Below are positions 22,226 through 33,042 of a DNA stretch of 64,000 bases, piece by piece. The notes under the pieces are model-generated. The model was given only the letters and a program-made list of their open reading frames with translations. It did not search any database and had not been told where the DNA came from. The position numbers were made by a program, and so were the translations under genes. Within the stretch, counting starts at the first letter, position 1. The number at the start of each line of letters is the position of its first letter. The DNA is taken from NCBI GenBank assembly GCA_014529385.2, contig CM043953.1, positions 107,576,549 to 107,640,548 of the forward strand, in the 5' to 3' direction. This stretch comes from Adiantum capillus-veneris. Taxonomy: Eukaryota > Streptophyta > Polypodiopsida > Polypodiales > Pteridaceae.

Positions 22226-24670
22226 TGATAGCCGTTTTTCGGCTCTCCATAATTGCCATAGTAAGTTACTCCACCCTACCAAATTCACCCAAAAGCTATG
22301 GCTATCCCTACCGTTTCACTGTATATAGGTGCGTGTGAGTTAGGGGACTTTTCCCATATCTCCTTACTAAAATAAAAAACCCTCAATTAGCTAGTCATTG
22401 GGCTAGTTGAGCCAAAAAAATAAAAAATATAAGTATATTATGGCCCATGCGTATGTAAATATTTCTTTGTATATAGGGCCTAAATAAAAGATTTTTTCAT
22501 AATTATTTTGGTATTTATTTAAATATTTCTACCTAGGTGTGTGTTATTTATGCTCTGTACATTGCCTCACCATTACCACAATTTTTCTTACCATTTTTCA
22601 TACTCTTTATTCCATATAGAAATATTTTCATGTAAGCTTCTCTTATATTTTGTGTAACTCCACCCCAATAAAAATCCAAAAAAACTAGTTTTATTTATGT
22701 GTATATTTTTTCACTATTTTGATTTTTCCCTTCCTACATCTATTTTGTTTTTTTTTTTAAATAGAACACCAAAAATATTTATCTTTTTATGGTAGCCTCA
22801 TAATGAGAGAGATTTCTTTTGACCCCTTTATATTTTTTCCACTTATATTATTTATATTTGACATGTACATATTTTTTAGACCCCTCAATATTTGATTTTC
22901 TTAGTTGTACTATTCACTTATATCATGATCTCAACAATATCTTCAATTATAGACCTACCAAATAAGGTCAAGGGTAGGTGGCATGCATACATGCACTATG
23001 GAGGGTTCACTCTTGGAGGTATTCAAAAGAATCATCCAAAGAAGGACCCCACAAGGACCTTGTGCAGTGGAAAAAAACGGTCGGTTTTGCTGAATTTTTA
23101 AAGTTCACTTGCTCTCCGAATTTGAAAAGGTGATACAAACAAAAGTTGTATCTCGTGGGCTGAACTTTTGCCTCAAATTTTTTCATATTTTTTTGAGCTA
23201 CGAGCTGTGAGCTATGATTTTATTAGTGGACCCCAGTTTTCCCATGCTATGCAGCCACACTCTCTCTTCCACTTTATCATTTTCCTCTTTCACACACACT
23301 TCTCCACTCATCATCCCCACCTCTCTCACCACTCCTCTCTGCACCCTACTCACCTTCTCCTCAACCTTGAAGAATAAGAGAAACCATGGTGAACTCATAC
23401 CTCCCACACACAATTCCATTCCAAAATTGACCACCTAGTCTCATTTTTCCTCCTCCAAATTACCCATATCTATCAAAAAAACCACAAAATTCAGCCTCTT
23501 CTCTTAAAAGATAGCATCATGGTGGTTGATTACTCAGCTTCAATTACCTTGTCTCTCAAGGAAGGTCAAGAGTGGAGAAAAAATGTACCGTCAAAGCTAG
23601 TGGACCGTCAACAAGCGTCAAAATTGGCCCTACTCAAGACACTTGGAGCATCAACCTTGTAAGAAATCCACCTTTTCTTACCTCTTAAGAGTTTTTCTTC
23701 CTTATTTGTATCCTACATGGATACTCCCATTGTAAATATCCAATTCCATTTGTAAATTAATACTAACTCCACTAACACTAACCCACTATGAAAAGTCCTA
23801 TCACCTCCATTTCTCTCCTCTCTCTTTCCCCACCAACTTCTTGATAATTCCAAGCAAAAGAAATTAGATAAATTGCTGAAAATCTAACCCAACCATGGTT
23901 AGAGGAGTAACCCTAGCCTTCAAAATTGCTATAAAAGGAGGGTGTAGCTAGCACAAAAAGGGGGGAGAAGAAAGAGCACTATGCTATAGCTTGAGAAGCC
24001 AAGCTCAACCTCTTGAGAAGGAGCTCTTGAGTGGAATCTCATTGGCATTAGGCATATGTATGTGTTGTATTAGGGGTGATTAGCAAGGGAACTCTATGCC
24101 ATTGTAAGAGAGAGTGATCATTCAATTGAGAGTAGGAAATCTATCATTTCTCCTACTAGTGTAAGCCCAACATTTGCTGAATCAAGGAGGGTGAATTTGG
24201 ACTAAGCATGGATACCTTGTCTCCCTTCCAACGTGAAGTCATGGACAATAATGATGTGTAAGTGTCTTGGTGTTTTATTTAAGTTCTTGATAGCTTGTCT
24301 CCGGGTATTGTTATCAATTTAGCCATAAATCCCACATGTTGTAAGAGGGCGACAGGGTGGAGAGGACTCCCCTGGCCTTAAGACAGTGATTGGGGTGGCT
24401 TTTTTCTTGTGATGTGTTGTGGTGTAATTTACTCAGGCTATGTTGAACAAATACTAATCTCACTTTGATTGGTCATGACAGATTTGTAAGAAGGCATTAG
24501 TGCAACAAGCACCCCCTTCCCCCTTCTCTCTCTTTCTTACATATATATATTTATGTTTGCTTGATCATTAACGATACACTTTAAAGCAGCCCGAGCACCA
24601 TTGAGCAGCACGGGAGCCTTGAAGGGTGTCTAGAGGTTGCTCTTCTTGTTGCCCGCCCCGGACCGCTTCA
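22226..24670 (+). repeat. Gypsy 1 5' LTR (2445 bp)
   Basis: Starts TGATAGCCGTTTTTC and ends GACCGCTTCA. The part up to 24600 is repeated almost base for base at 30583-32957. A likely promoter (TATAAAAGGAGGG, about 23931) is followed by a pyrimidine-poor leader. Shadow frames inside occur in both LTR copies and are not called. Confidence 0.95.
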
Positions 24671-24673
24671 AAT

Positions 24674-24691
24674 TGGTGCCCCCACGGAGGA
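24674..24691 (+). promoter_or_regulatory. Gypsy 1 primer-binding site
   Basis: TGGTGCCCCCACGGAGGA lies three bases inside the 5' LTR, the normal place for a PBS and starting with TGG as required to pair with a tRNA CCA end. The donor tRNA was not identified by eye. Confidence 0.65.
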
Positions 24692-24747
24692 ACAGGCTTG
24701 TGTATGTTTTGTGAAGACTCAACCTCTAGCATAATCAAGTAGCTTGC

Positions 24748-24960
24748 ATGAATCACGAGAATTTGTATGATCCCTTCATTCCCATTGCAAGGCAAAAGGT
24801 ACACATAATTGTTAGTACTAAGTTCCATCTTCAGCGAGTAATTCGTAGAATTTTAGGTCCTCTTAGGTTGGTAGAGATAAACGCATCAGTAAATCCTTTT
24901 ATTTTGCCTCTCATTAGGTACGACCTTAGTTTGGACGTCTATATTTTTGTTTTCTTTTAA
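24748..24960 (+). CDS. Gypsy 1 leader small ORF 1
   Basis: 70 codons from ATG 24748 (MNHENLYDPFIPIARQKVH) to TAA. The last 50 residues are related to those of small ORF 2: S-x-K-x-H-x-Q, then EI-x-AS-x-NP-x-ILPLI-x-Y, then DV-x-IF. About 24 of 50 positions agree, and about half of those codons differ only synonymously, indicating selection on the protein. It is in the same frame as gag, separated by stops. No known family is recognised and the function is unknown. Translation as an upstream ORF or a lost N-terminal extension of gag are both possible. Confidence 0.55.
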   Translation: MNHENLYDPFIPIARQKVHIIVSTKFHLQRVIRRILGPLRLVEINASVNPFILPLIRYDLSLDVYIFVFF

Positions 24961-24981
24961 GAATTAGGTCATGCATAGACC

Positions 24982-25200
24982 ATGGATAATGGCCCAGGAA
25001 TACAGGTTTTTCCCTTTCATTTCACTCCACACATTAGAGTAAACATTGCAATTAGTAGAAAAATCCATTTTCAACAACGTATGGTATTCATGTTTGGTGC
25101 CCAAAGAGTAGGAGAAATTCTCGCGTCACCAAACCCTGTCATTCTACCTCTTATTGATTATCATAGGTCATTTGATGTGAATATTTTTATTTTGTTGTAG
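24982..25200 (+). CDS. Gypsy 1 leader small ORF 2, paralogue of ORF 1
   Basis: 72 codons from ATG 24982 (MDNGPGIQVFPFHFTPHIRV) to TAG, 21 bases after ORF 1 and in the same frame. Ends NPVILPLIDYHRSFDVNIFI then LL, against NPFILPLIRYDLSLDVYIFV then FF in ORF 1. The pair arose by tandem duplication of a ~230-bp unit. The hydrophobic C-terminus might be a membrane-associated or amphipathic segment. ORF 2 ends 84 bases before the gag start codon. Confidence 0.55.
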   Translation: MDNGPGIQVFPFHFTPHIRVNIAISRKIHFQQRMVFMFGAQRVGEILASPNPVILPLIDYHRSFDVNIFILL

Positions 25201-25284
25201 AATAGATTGCAATTTAGAAAATATTATTGTGTAAATCTTTTAAAGAAAGAAAAAACAAAAACGCGTCACTTTGAAATCAATTCA

Positions 25285-26640
25285 ATGGAGAGCCAACGCC
25301 AAATGTCTGGATATCCTCTTTTCTTTGGAGAGCCTGGAGAGGATGCAGAATTATTTCTAGCGAATTTCAAGATGTCTTGCCGTATCAAGAGGATAGTAAC
25401 TGATCAAGAACGTGTAGAAATGTTTGAGGTGGTCCTTAGGAAAGATGCTAGCACTTGGTTTGACTCTTTGCCTGAGGAAGTTAAAGGGAATTACACGGAA
25501 GTTTTGAATCGTTTCAAGAAATACTTCTTTGATCCCCAAAACACTTAGAAATTATGGCAAGACATTGTTTCTCATAAGCAAAAAGACTTAGATGACTACT
25601 ACTTGTACAAGCAAGAGTTCCTACGTCTTTGGGCTCTATGGATACGAAATGTTGCTAACCCTGGTGATGGTGCAGAATTTCTAAAGAAGGAGAGGTTCAT
25701 AGCCGGACTCTTTCCTGACCTTAAGGTAAAAGTTGAGGCGGGTGCACCTGCTACTTTTGATGCAGCTGAAACTAGGGCTGCTGAGAAGTATAGGAAACTC
25801 AAGTGCTTAAGGGGAGAGGTTCCAATAGAAGGTCTTAGACCCAAAGGTAAGTCACAAGCATCAACATCTAGGGAGCTTCCTGAGGTAACGGCTGAAGTGA
25901 TTGAGAAGTTAAATGAATCTTTAAGCAGCCTGTCAATTCACCTTGCACAAGCTGTAGGTCCAAAGGGACAAGCAAAGAAGTCAGAAGAGAGAGAGCCACG
26001 AACTAGGAGAGTCTTGCAATGTTGGAATTGCGGCGAGTCTGGACATGGGATGTATAATTATCCTTGGCCCCGTGGAGAGCCAGGGAGACCTAACTTGAAT
26101 TACCCAGTGATGAATGCAGGAGAAGGAGCTGGTCAACAACCAAGGCTTCTACAAAGGCCAAATGGACCAAGACCACCTCCACAAGGGGTGGAAGGAGTTC
26201 CACCTTTGCCAGACCCAAACGTGCATGTGGTAGAGGTGACAAATTCAAGAGAGGTTGACATGGAAGCAAATGGCATTAAGCGTGGCCGAGGAAAAGGTAA
26301 AGAGAAAGAAGGAGTCACATCACAGAGTGACCATGGACAAGGCAAGAAGGCAAAGGAGACCAAGGAAACCAAGAGGACTCGACGTCGTATCAACCTCCAA
26401 GACTTCCCTCCTGGACATGGTATGGCTCCGTACAACTTGTTGGAAGACATGAGAGGTAAGGGTCCTGATATTTCATGGCCTCAATTTCTTGCATTATGTC
26501 CACAAGTTAGGAGGGATTTAACAAGGGCAATTAGCACTAGGAGAAAGGTGAAAGAGAGTGTGCCTATTGTAAAAATTGCACAAGCTGAAATGAATGAGGA
26601 CATTACACCTGTGCTAGATTGTTACATAAAAGGGAGATAG
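25285..26640 (+). pseudogene. gag: Gypsy 1 gag (one premature stop)
   Basis: The start is ATG 25285 (MESQRQMSGYPLFFGEPGED); it is the first Met of the conserved gag fold. Residues 1-190 are a Retrotrans_gag domain (FEVVLRKDASTWFDSLPEEV; LYKQEFLRLWALW). A TAG at 25546, after FFDPQNT, interrupts it in frame. A coiled, charged middle and a zinc knuckle CWNCGESGHGMYNYP follow at about 26019; its last Cys is replaced by Tyr. The C-terminus is basic. The frame ends at a single TAG (26638) directly before the protease in the same frame, so gag and pol were probably one polyprotein; stop read-through is possible but unproven. Confidence 0.9.
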
Positions 26641-29600
26641 GTTAGGAAAGGTCTAGTGGATGGGGGTGCACAAATTTGCATCATGACAGAGGGACTCATG
26701 CAAAAACTAGGCATGCACATCCATGAGACACCTGAAATTAAGGTCAAGATGGCAAACAATAGCAAGGCTAGGTGCGTAGGCATTTGTAAAAATGTTTTTG
26801 TGGAGGCCTTTGGCATTAAGAAGGCAGTGGATTTCTATGTCATGTCTACCAAAGGAAATGGTTACCCATTTATCCTAGGGAGACCATGGCTAATGAAAAT
26901 GCGAGCTTTGCAGGATCGGGACAGTGGAAAGCTAATTTGCAGGAACGACAATCATAAGAAGGTTGTCTTTGACATGAAGGAGCAACGCCAAGAGGAGCTC
27001 CATGAAGAATCATCTCAAAGTGAGACGGAAGAATGGACCGATAGCACTTCAGAAGAAGAAAGTAGCGGCAGCATTACTGAAGAGGAGTCTTCCATCGAAG
27101 TCATGGGGGTAAGGTTTAAGCCAAGCAACCAAGAGACCTCTTGTCAAGGCTTGGAGGAGGTAGGTCCTCAAGAGAACGAAGGTGTTCAAAATGAAGGGAT
27201 GTTGGAAGGTATGCTATCAACAACACTTACAAAGGATGAAAGAGAGGAGTTCAAATGTGTGCTAAGGAAGTTTCCTAGGCTTTTTGCTAAAGACTATACC
27301 GACGTGCGTGGGGTAGATGTTGTTCAACACAAGATTGAGTTAAAGCCTGAGGCCACACCTAAAGCTCAGAAGCTACGAAGGCTAGGAGTTATAAAGGAGC
27401 AGGCTCTACTCAAGGAGGTAAGAAAGCTTCTAGCAGCAGGTTTCATTTATCCAGTGGAGAATTCAGAGTGGGTCTCTCCTGTTGTTGTCACTCCTAAGAA
27501 AAATGGCAAGTGGAGGGTGTGTGTGGATTACCGTCCCCTCAATGAGGCAACAAAGAGAGATCACTTTCCCCTCCCATTCCAAGATGAGATACTAAATGAG
27601 GTAGTTGGTCATGAGAAGTACACTGTGTGCGATGGTTACTCAGGTTACTTTCAAATAGGGATTGCATTGGAGGATCAATTGAAAACAACCTTTATCACTC
27701 CTTGGGGTTGTTATGCTTTTAGAGTCATGCCATTTGGTCTGACAAATGCTCCTGCAACATTCCAACGTTTCATGAATATGGTGTTTCAAGCATTCTTTGG
27801 AAAGTCAATTAGGGTGTTCATTGATGATTTCTGTATTTATAACTCAAAATCATTGCATCTACAAAGGGTAGAAGAAGTTTTAAAGAATCTCTACGACATG
27901 GGAGGTCAACTCAACCCCGACAAGTGCCATATAGGTGAGGATGAAGTAATCTTGCTTGGTCATAAAGTTTCTTACAAAGGCATTGAAGTGGATCCTTCAA
28001 AGGCAAAGGCTCTTATTGAGCTACCATCACCCAAGAGTCTTAAGGAGGTCATCTCATTCATTCAAAAGGTGAAGTATATGTCACGCTTCATTCACTTAGC
28101 CTCGGAGTTACTTCACCCTTTGCAAAATTTGACACAACAAGTAGAATTTGCATGGTCTGATGAGCTTGAAGAGTACTTTTGTAACATTAAAGCCATTTTG
28201 TCAAAGCTACCAACACTCATGCCTCCTTGTTGGGAGTACACATTCTTTGTTAGCTCTAGTGCTGGGAAAGAAACAATTGGTGCAGTTTTGTTACAACAAG
28301 ATCCCCACAGTACAAGGATGCGACCCATCTACTTTGCTAGTAGGGTCATGAATGCCTTGGAGAGAGACTACACAGAAGCAGAACTCATGATGCTTTCTCT
28401 CATGTTTGCGGTGAGAAAGTTTAGATCCTACCTGCTACCAAAACCTTTTGTAATTCTCACTGCAGAAAATTTGTTCCCTTGGGTGTCATCTCAAATGAAT
28501 CTTAGTACTAGGATCTCAAAGTGGATTATGGAGTTGCAAGAGTTTCAATACTCTTTCAAGGTAGAAGATAGTGTGCGTACACAATTGGCACGGATTCTCA
28601 CTTATAGGGTGCATGAAAAGGAGATTAAGGTGCCTGAAGTAAAGACCCTACCATTGCCACCACCAAAAAGTATTCCGAATGCTTTTACCTTGGTCTTTGA
28701 TGGAGCTTTTCGTCGAGCCACAGGAAAAGCAGGGGGAGGGCTAGTGTTGCTCAACCCAGGTGGAGAGGTGGTCATGAAAGAGAAGGTCAATCTACTAGGT
28801 TCAACTAGCAACAATGAAGCAGAATACGACACACTACTTCATGGTTTGAAGATGTGCATTGGCCAAGGGATAAAACGTCTCATGGTAAAGGGAGATGCAC
28901 TTCTCATTGTTAAACAGATTTTAGGCATTTGGGCATGCAAGAATGAAAGCTTAAGGACAAAAGTTCATGCCATTCGTAAGATGTTTAATCAGTTTGAAGA
29001 AGTGCAACTATATCATATTCCGAGGAAACAAAATGAAGATGCCGATTTACTTGCACAACAAGCAGTTACATGTGTTGAGAGAGAAGTGCAGGTCATCATG
29101 GTGGCAGAAGCTGTCAAGCAACCGAGATACCAGGGATTGGAGTCATTGGCTCCCATTATTGGCTACATTTTGGAGGGTGAGTTTCCAGAAGACTTCACGA
29201 AGGCTCAGAAGAGGAGACTCATGAAGAAGGCAAGTTTCTATCTCTTCCTAGAAGGCTCCCTCTATCAAAGAGGGAAGGATCAAGTGTGCAGAAGAGTACC
29301 AACTATCGAGGAAATTCTAGCCATTCTAAAAGGTTTGCATGAAGAGGCATGTGGTGGTCATTTTTCCCAAGAATTAACTGTGAAGAAGATTTTGCTTGCG
29401 GGGTATGTCTGGCCAAGTCTACATGTGGATGTCCAACATTGGTGTAAAAGTTGTCACAATTGTCAGGTAAATGGGAATAGAAGATTGATTTATGGTCCAA
29501 GGCAAATCGTGCTTGCAAATGGACCCTTTGAAAAGTGGGGCATTGATGCTATGGGTCCTCTGCCTAGGACAAAAAATGGTAAACTCTACATTCTAGTGGC

Positions 29601-30282
29601 TGTAGACTATATGACTAGGTGGGTGGAAGCACAAAGTGTGGCAAAGGTAAATGAGAGGACAGTGAGCAAATTCGTCTACACTCACATTTGCTGTAGATTT
29701 GGCACACCTTTGGAGATTGTTTCTGATAATGGTCCAGGGTTTAGAAAGGGATTGCTCACAGAAGTCTGTAAAGAACTTCACGTTCTACATCGTCACAGTA
29801 CACCCTACTATCCCCAATCAAATGGTTTGGTAGAAAAAGCTAATGGTGTCATTGCAGGCATCATTAGAAAGATGGTGAAAAACAAGACAAAGTTGTGGGA
29901 TGAATTCTTGGATGGTGCCTTGTGGGCGTATCAAACCACATATAGGGAAGCCACTGAGTTCACACCATTTCACTTGGTCTATGGTCAAGAGGCTTTACAG
30001 CCAATTGAGCTAAACATTCCAACAATGCGACTTCATGGCAAATCAGCACAAGATGATCAAGAAGCATGGATGGATCGACTTCTTACCTTAGCTGAGCTTG
30101 AGTGGAAAAGAGAAGCAGCATACAAGTGCTATAAGAGGAAAGCCACACAGACAAAGGAGAAGCTTGACAAGAAACTGAAGGACAAAGGCATCAATGAAGG
30201 AGATCTTGTGCTAAGGTATGACAATCGACTCGATAATCGTTTTGATGCCAATTTGAAACAAGATGGCAGGGGCCATACATAG
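26641..30282 (+). CDS. pol: Gypsy 1 pol: protease, RT, two RNase H domains, integrase
   Basis: Open from the codon after the gag TAG; the first Met is at 26656 (1208 codons from there). The protease has LVDGGAQICIM (D-G-G-A rather than D-S/T-G-A) and ends in FILGRPWL. An acidic Ser/Glu linker follows, about residues 105-200. The RT has VDYRPLNEATKRDHFPLP and the catalytic box FIDD (first Asp residue 390). The first, Ty3-type RNase H (FFVSSSAGKETIGAVLLQQ) has lost its leading Asp. The second RNase H has all four acidic positions: FDGAFRR (Asp 682), NNEAEYD, VKGDALL and NEDADLLA. The integrase starts with an HHCC finger near residue 895 and has Asp 964, Asp 1024 and Glu 1060 with the DX35E spacing. 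A frameshift near 30260 ends the frame early. Confidence 0.95.
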   Translation, partial: VRKGLVDGGAQICIMTEGLMQKLGMHIHETPEIKVKMANNSKARCVGICKNVFVEAFGIKKAVDFYVMSTKGNGYPFILGRPWLMKMRALQDRDSGKLICRNDNHKKVVFDMKEQRQEELHEESSQSETEEWTDSTSEEESSGSITEEESSIEVMGVRFKPSNQETSCQGLEEVGPQENEGVQNEGMLEGMLSTTLTKDEREEFKCVLRKFPRLFAKDYTDVRGVDVVQHKIELKPEATPKAQKLRRLGVIKEQALLKEVRKLLAAGFIYPVENSEWVSPVVVTPKKNGKWRVCVDYRPLNEATKRDHFPLPFQDEILNEVVGHEKYTVCDGYSGYFQIGIALEDQLKTTFITPWGCYAFRVMPFGLTNAPATFQRFMNMVFQAFFGKSIRVFIDDFCIYNSKSLHLQRVEEVLKNLYDMGGQLNPDKCHIGEDEVILLGHKVSYKGIEVDPSKAKALIELPSPKSLKEVISFIQKVKYMSRFIHLASELLHPLQNLTQQVEFAWSDELEEYFCNIKAILSKLPTLMPPCWEYTFFVSSSAGKETIGAVLLQQDPHSTRMRPIYFASRVMNALERDYTEAELMMLSLMFAVRKFRSYLLPKPFVILTAENLFPWVSSQMNLSTRISKWIMELQEFQYSFKVEDSVRTQLARILTYRVHEKEIKVPEVKTLPLPPPKSIPNAFTLVFDGAFRRATGKAGGGLVLLNPGGEVVMKEKVNLLGSTSNNEAEYDTLLHGLKMCIGQGIKRLMVKGDALLIVKQILGIWACKNESLRTKVHAIRKMFNQFEEVQLYHIPRKQNEDADLLAQQAVTCVEREVQVIMVAEAVKQPRYQGLESLAPIIGYILEGEFPEDFTKAQKRRLMKKASFYLFLEGSLYQRGKDQVCRRVPTIEEILAILKGLHEEACGGHFSQELTVKKILLAGYVWPSLHVDVQHWCKSCHNCQVNGNRRLIYGPRQIVLANGPFEKWGIDAMGPLPRTKNGKLYILVAVDYMTRWVEAQSVAKVNERTVSKFVYTHICCRFGTPLEIVSDNGPGFRKGLLTEVCKELHVLHRHSTPYYPQSNGLVEKANGVIAGIIRKMVKNKTKLWDEFLDGALWAYQTTYREATEFTPFHLVYGQEALQPIELNIPTMRLHGKSAQDDQEAWMDRLLTLAELEWKREAAYKCYKRKATQTKEKLDKKLKDKGINEGDLVLRYDNRLDNRFDANLKQDGRGHT

Positions 30283-30554
30283 TCAAGAAGGCTTTCAATT
30301 CAAGTTACTATCAACTTATGGATTTGAATGGGAAAGAGCACTCCAGGAAGGTAAACGGCTATCGCTTGAAGCCTTACTTGAGTCGCCTTCTACCAAAGGA
30401 TCTACCAGAGCAAAAGGCAACTATCTCATGTAAGTATTGTTCCATGAAGCATGAGTGTAACACAAACCAAAATTCCAAGGGGCCAAACAATGAAGATCTC
30501 GTCAAGGACTCTGAAGCACTCTCTTTGGAAAAGATGCTCTATGATGGTACATGA
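30283..30554 (+). pseudogene. Gypsy 1 integrase C-terminal tail, frame-shifted
   Basis: Continues the integrase in the next frame: RWQGPYIVKKAFNSSYYQLM starting near 30262, then NGYRLKPYLSRLL and a hydrophilic tail to TGA 30552. WxGPYIV is the standard end of gypsy integrases, so a one-base indel near 30255-30262 explains the break. Confidence 0.85.
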
Positions 30555-30568
30555 ATATACCATCATCA

Positions 30569-30582
30569 TGGGGGAGGGCTAA
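30569..30582 (+). promoter_or_regulatory. Gypsy 1 polypurine tract
   Basis: ATGGGGGAGGGCTAA directly before the TGATAGCC start of the 3' LTR. Confidence 0.85.
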
Positions 30583-32954
30583 TGATAGCCGCTTTTCGGC
30601 TCTCCATAATTGCCATAGTAAGTTACTCCACCCTACCAAATTCACCCAAAAGCTATGGCTATCCCTACCATTTCACTGTATATAGGTGCGTGTGAGTTAG
30701 GGGACTTTTCCCATATCTCCTTACTAAAATAAAAAACCCTCAATTAGCTAGTCATTGGGCTAGTTGAGCCAAAAAAATAAAAAATATAAGTATATTATGG
30801 CCCATGCGTATGTAAATATTTCTTTGTATATAGGGCCTAAATAAAAGATTTTTTCATAATTATTTTGGTATTTATTTAAATATTTCTACCTAGGTGTGTG
30901 TTATTTATGCTCTGTACATTGCCTCACCATTACCACAATTTTTCTTACCATTTTTCATACTCTTTATTCCATATAGAAATATTTTCATGTAAGCTTCTCT
31001 TATATTTTGTGTAACTCCACCCCAATAAAAATCCAAAAAAACTAGTTTTATTTATGTGTATATTTTTTCACTATTTTGATTTTTCCCTTCCTACATCTAT
31101 TTTGTTTTTTTTTTTAAAATAGAACACCAAAAATATTTATCTTTTTATGGTAGCCTCATAATGAGAGAGATTTCTTTTGACCCCTTTATATTTTTTCCAC
31201 TTATATTATTTATATTTGACATGTACATATTTTTTAGACCCCTCAATATTTGATTTCCTTAGTTGTACTATTCACTTATATCATGATCTCAACAATATCT
31301 TCAATTATAGACCTACCAAATAAGGTCAAGGGTAGGTGGCATGCATACATGCACTATGGAGGGCTCACTCTTGGAGGTATTCAAAAGAATCATCCAAAGA
31401 AGGACCCCACAAGGACCTTGTGCAGTGGAAAAAAACGGTCGGTTTTGCTGAATTTTTAAAGTTCACTTGCTCTCCGAATTTGAAAAGGTAATACAAACAA
31501 AAGTTGTATCTCGTGGGCTGAACTTTTGCCTCAAATTTTTCATATTTTTTTGAGCTACGAGCTGTGAGCTATGATTTTATTAGTGGACCCCAGTTTTCCC
31601 ATGCTATGCAGCCACACTCTCTCTTCCACTTTATCATTTTCCTCTTTCACACACACTTCTCCACTCATCATCCCCACCTCTCTCACCACTCCTCTCTGCA
31701 CCCTACTCACCTTCTCCTCAACCTTGAAGAATAAGAGAAACCATGGTGAACTCATACCTCCCACACACAATTCCATTCCAAAATTGACCACCTAGTCTCA
31801 TTTTTCCTCCTCCAAATTACCCATATCTATCAAAAAAACCACAAAATTCAGCCTCTTCTCTTAAAAGATAGCATCATGGTGGTTGATTACTCAGCTTCAA
31901 TTACCTTGTCTCTCAAGGAAGGTCAAGAGTGGAGAAAAAATGTACCGTCAAAGCTAGTGGACCGTCAACAAGCGTCAAAATTGGCCCTACTCAAGACACT
32001 TGGAGCATCAACCTTGTAAGAAATCCACCTTTTCTTACCTCTTAAGAGTTTTTCTTCCTTATTTGTATCCTACATGGATACTCCCATTGTAAATATCCAA
32101 TTCCATTTGTAAATTAATACTAACTTCACTAACACTAACCCACTATGAAAAGTCCTATCACCTCCATTTCTCTCCTCTCTCTTTCCCCACCAACTTCTTG
32201 ATAATTCCAAGCAAAAGAAATTAGATAAATTGCTGAAAATCTAACCCAACCATGGTTAGAGGAGTAACCCTAGCCTTCAAAATTGCTATAAAAGGAGGGT
32301 GTAGCTAGCACAAAAAGGGGGGAGAAGAAAGAGCACTATGCTATAGCTTGAGAAGCCAAGCTCAACCTCTTGAGAAGGAGCTCTTGAGTGGAATCTCATT
32401 GGCATTAGGCATATGTATGTGTTGTATTAGGGGTGATTAGCAAGGGAACTCTATGCCATTGTAAGAGAGAGTGATCATTCAATTGAGAGTAGGAAATCTA
32501 TCATTTCTCCTACTAGTGTAAGCCCAACATTTGCTGAATCAAGGAGGGTGAATTTGGACTAAGCATGGATACCTTGTCTCCCTTCCAACGTGAAGTCATG
32601 GACAATAATGATGTGTAAGTGTCTTGGTGTTTTATTTAAGTTCTTGATAGCTTGTCTCCGGGTATTGTTATCAATTTAGCCATAAATCCCACATGCTGTA
32701 AGAGGGCGACAGGGTGGAGAGGACTCCACTGGCCTTAAGACAGTGATTGGGGTGGCTTTTTTCTTGTGATGTGTTGTGGTGTAATTTACTCAGGCTATGT
32801 TGAACAAATACTAATCTCACTTTGATTGGTCATGACAGATTTGTAAGAAGGAATTAGTGCAACAAGCACCCCCTTCCCCCTTCTCTCTCTTTCTTACATA
32901 TATATATTTATGTTTGCTTGATCATTAACGATGCACTTTAAAGCAGCCCGAGCA

Positions 32955-33042
<88 letters not shown>

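Noticed and set aside
23198-23438. Open frames inside the gypsy 1 LTR, repeated at 31555-31795
   Set aside because: They are duplicated only because the LTR is duplicated; the plus-strand Ser/Thr/Leu-rich frame and its minus-strand complement both arise from a pyrimidine-rich stretch.
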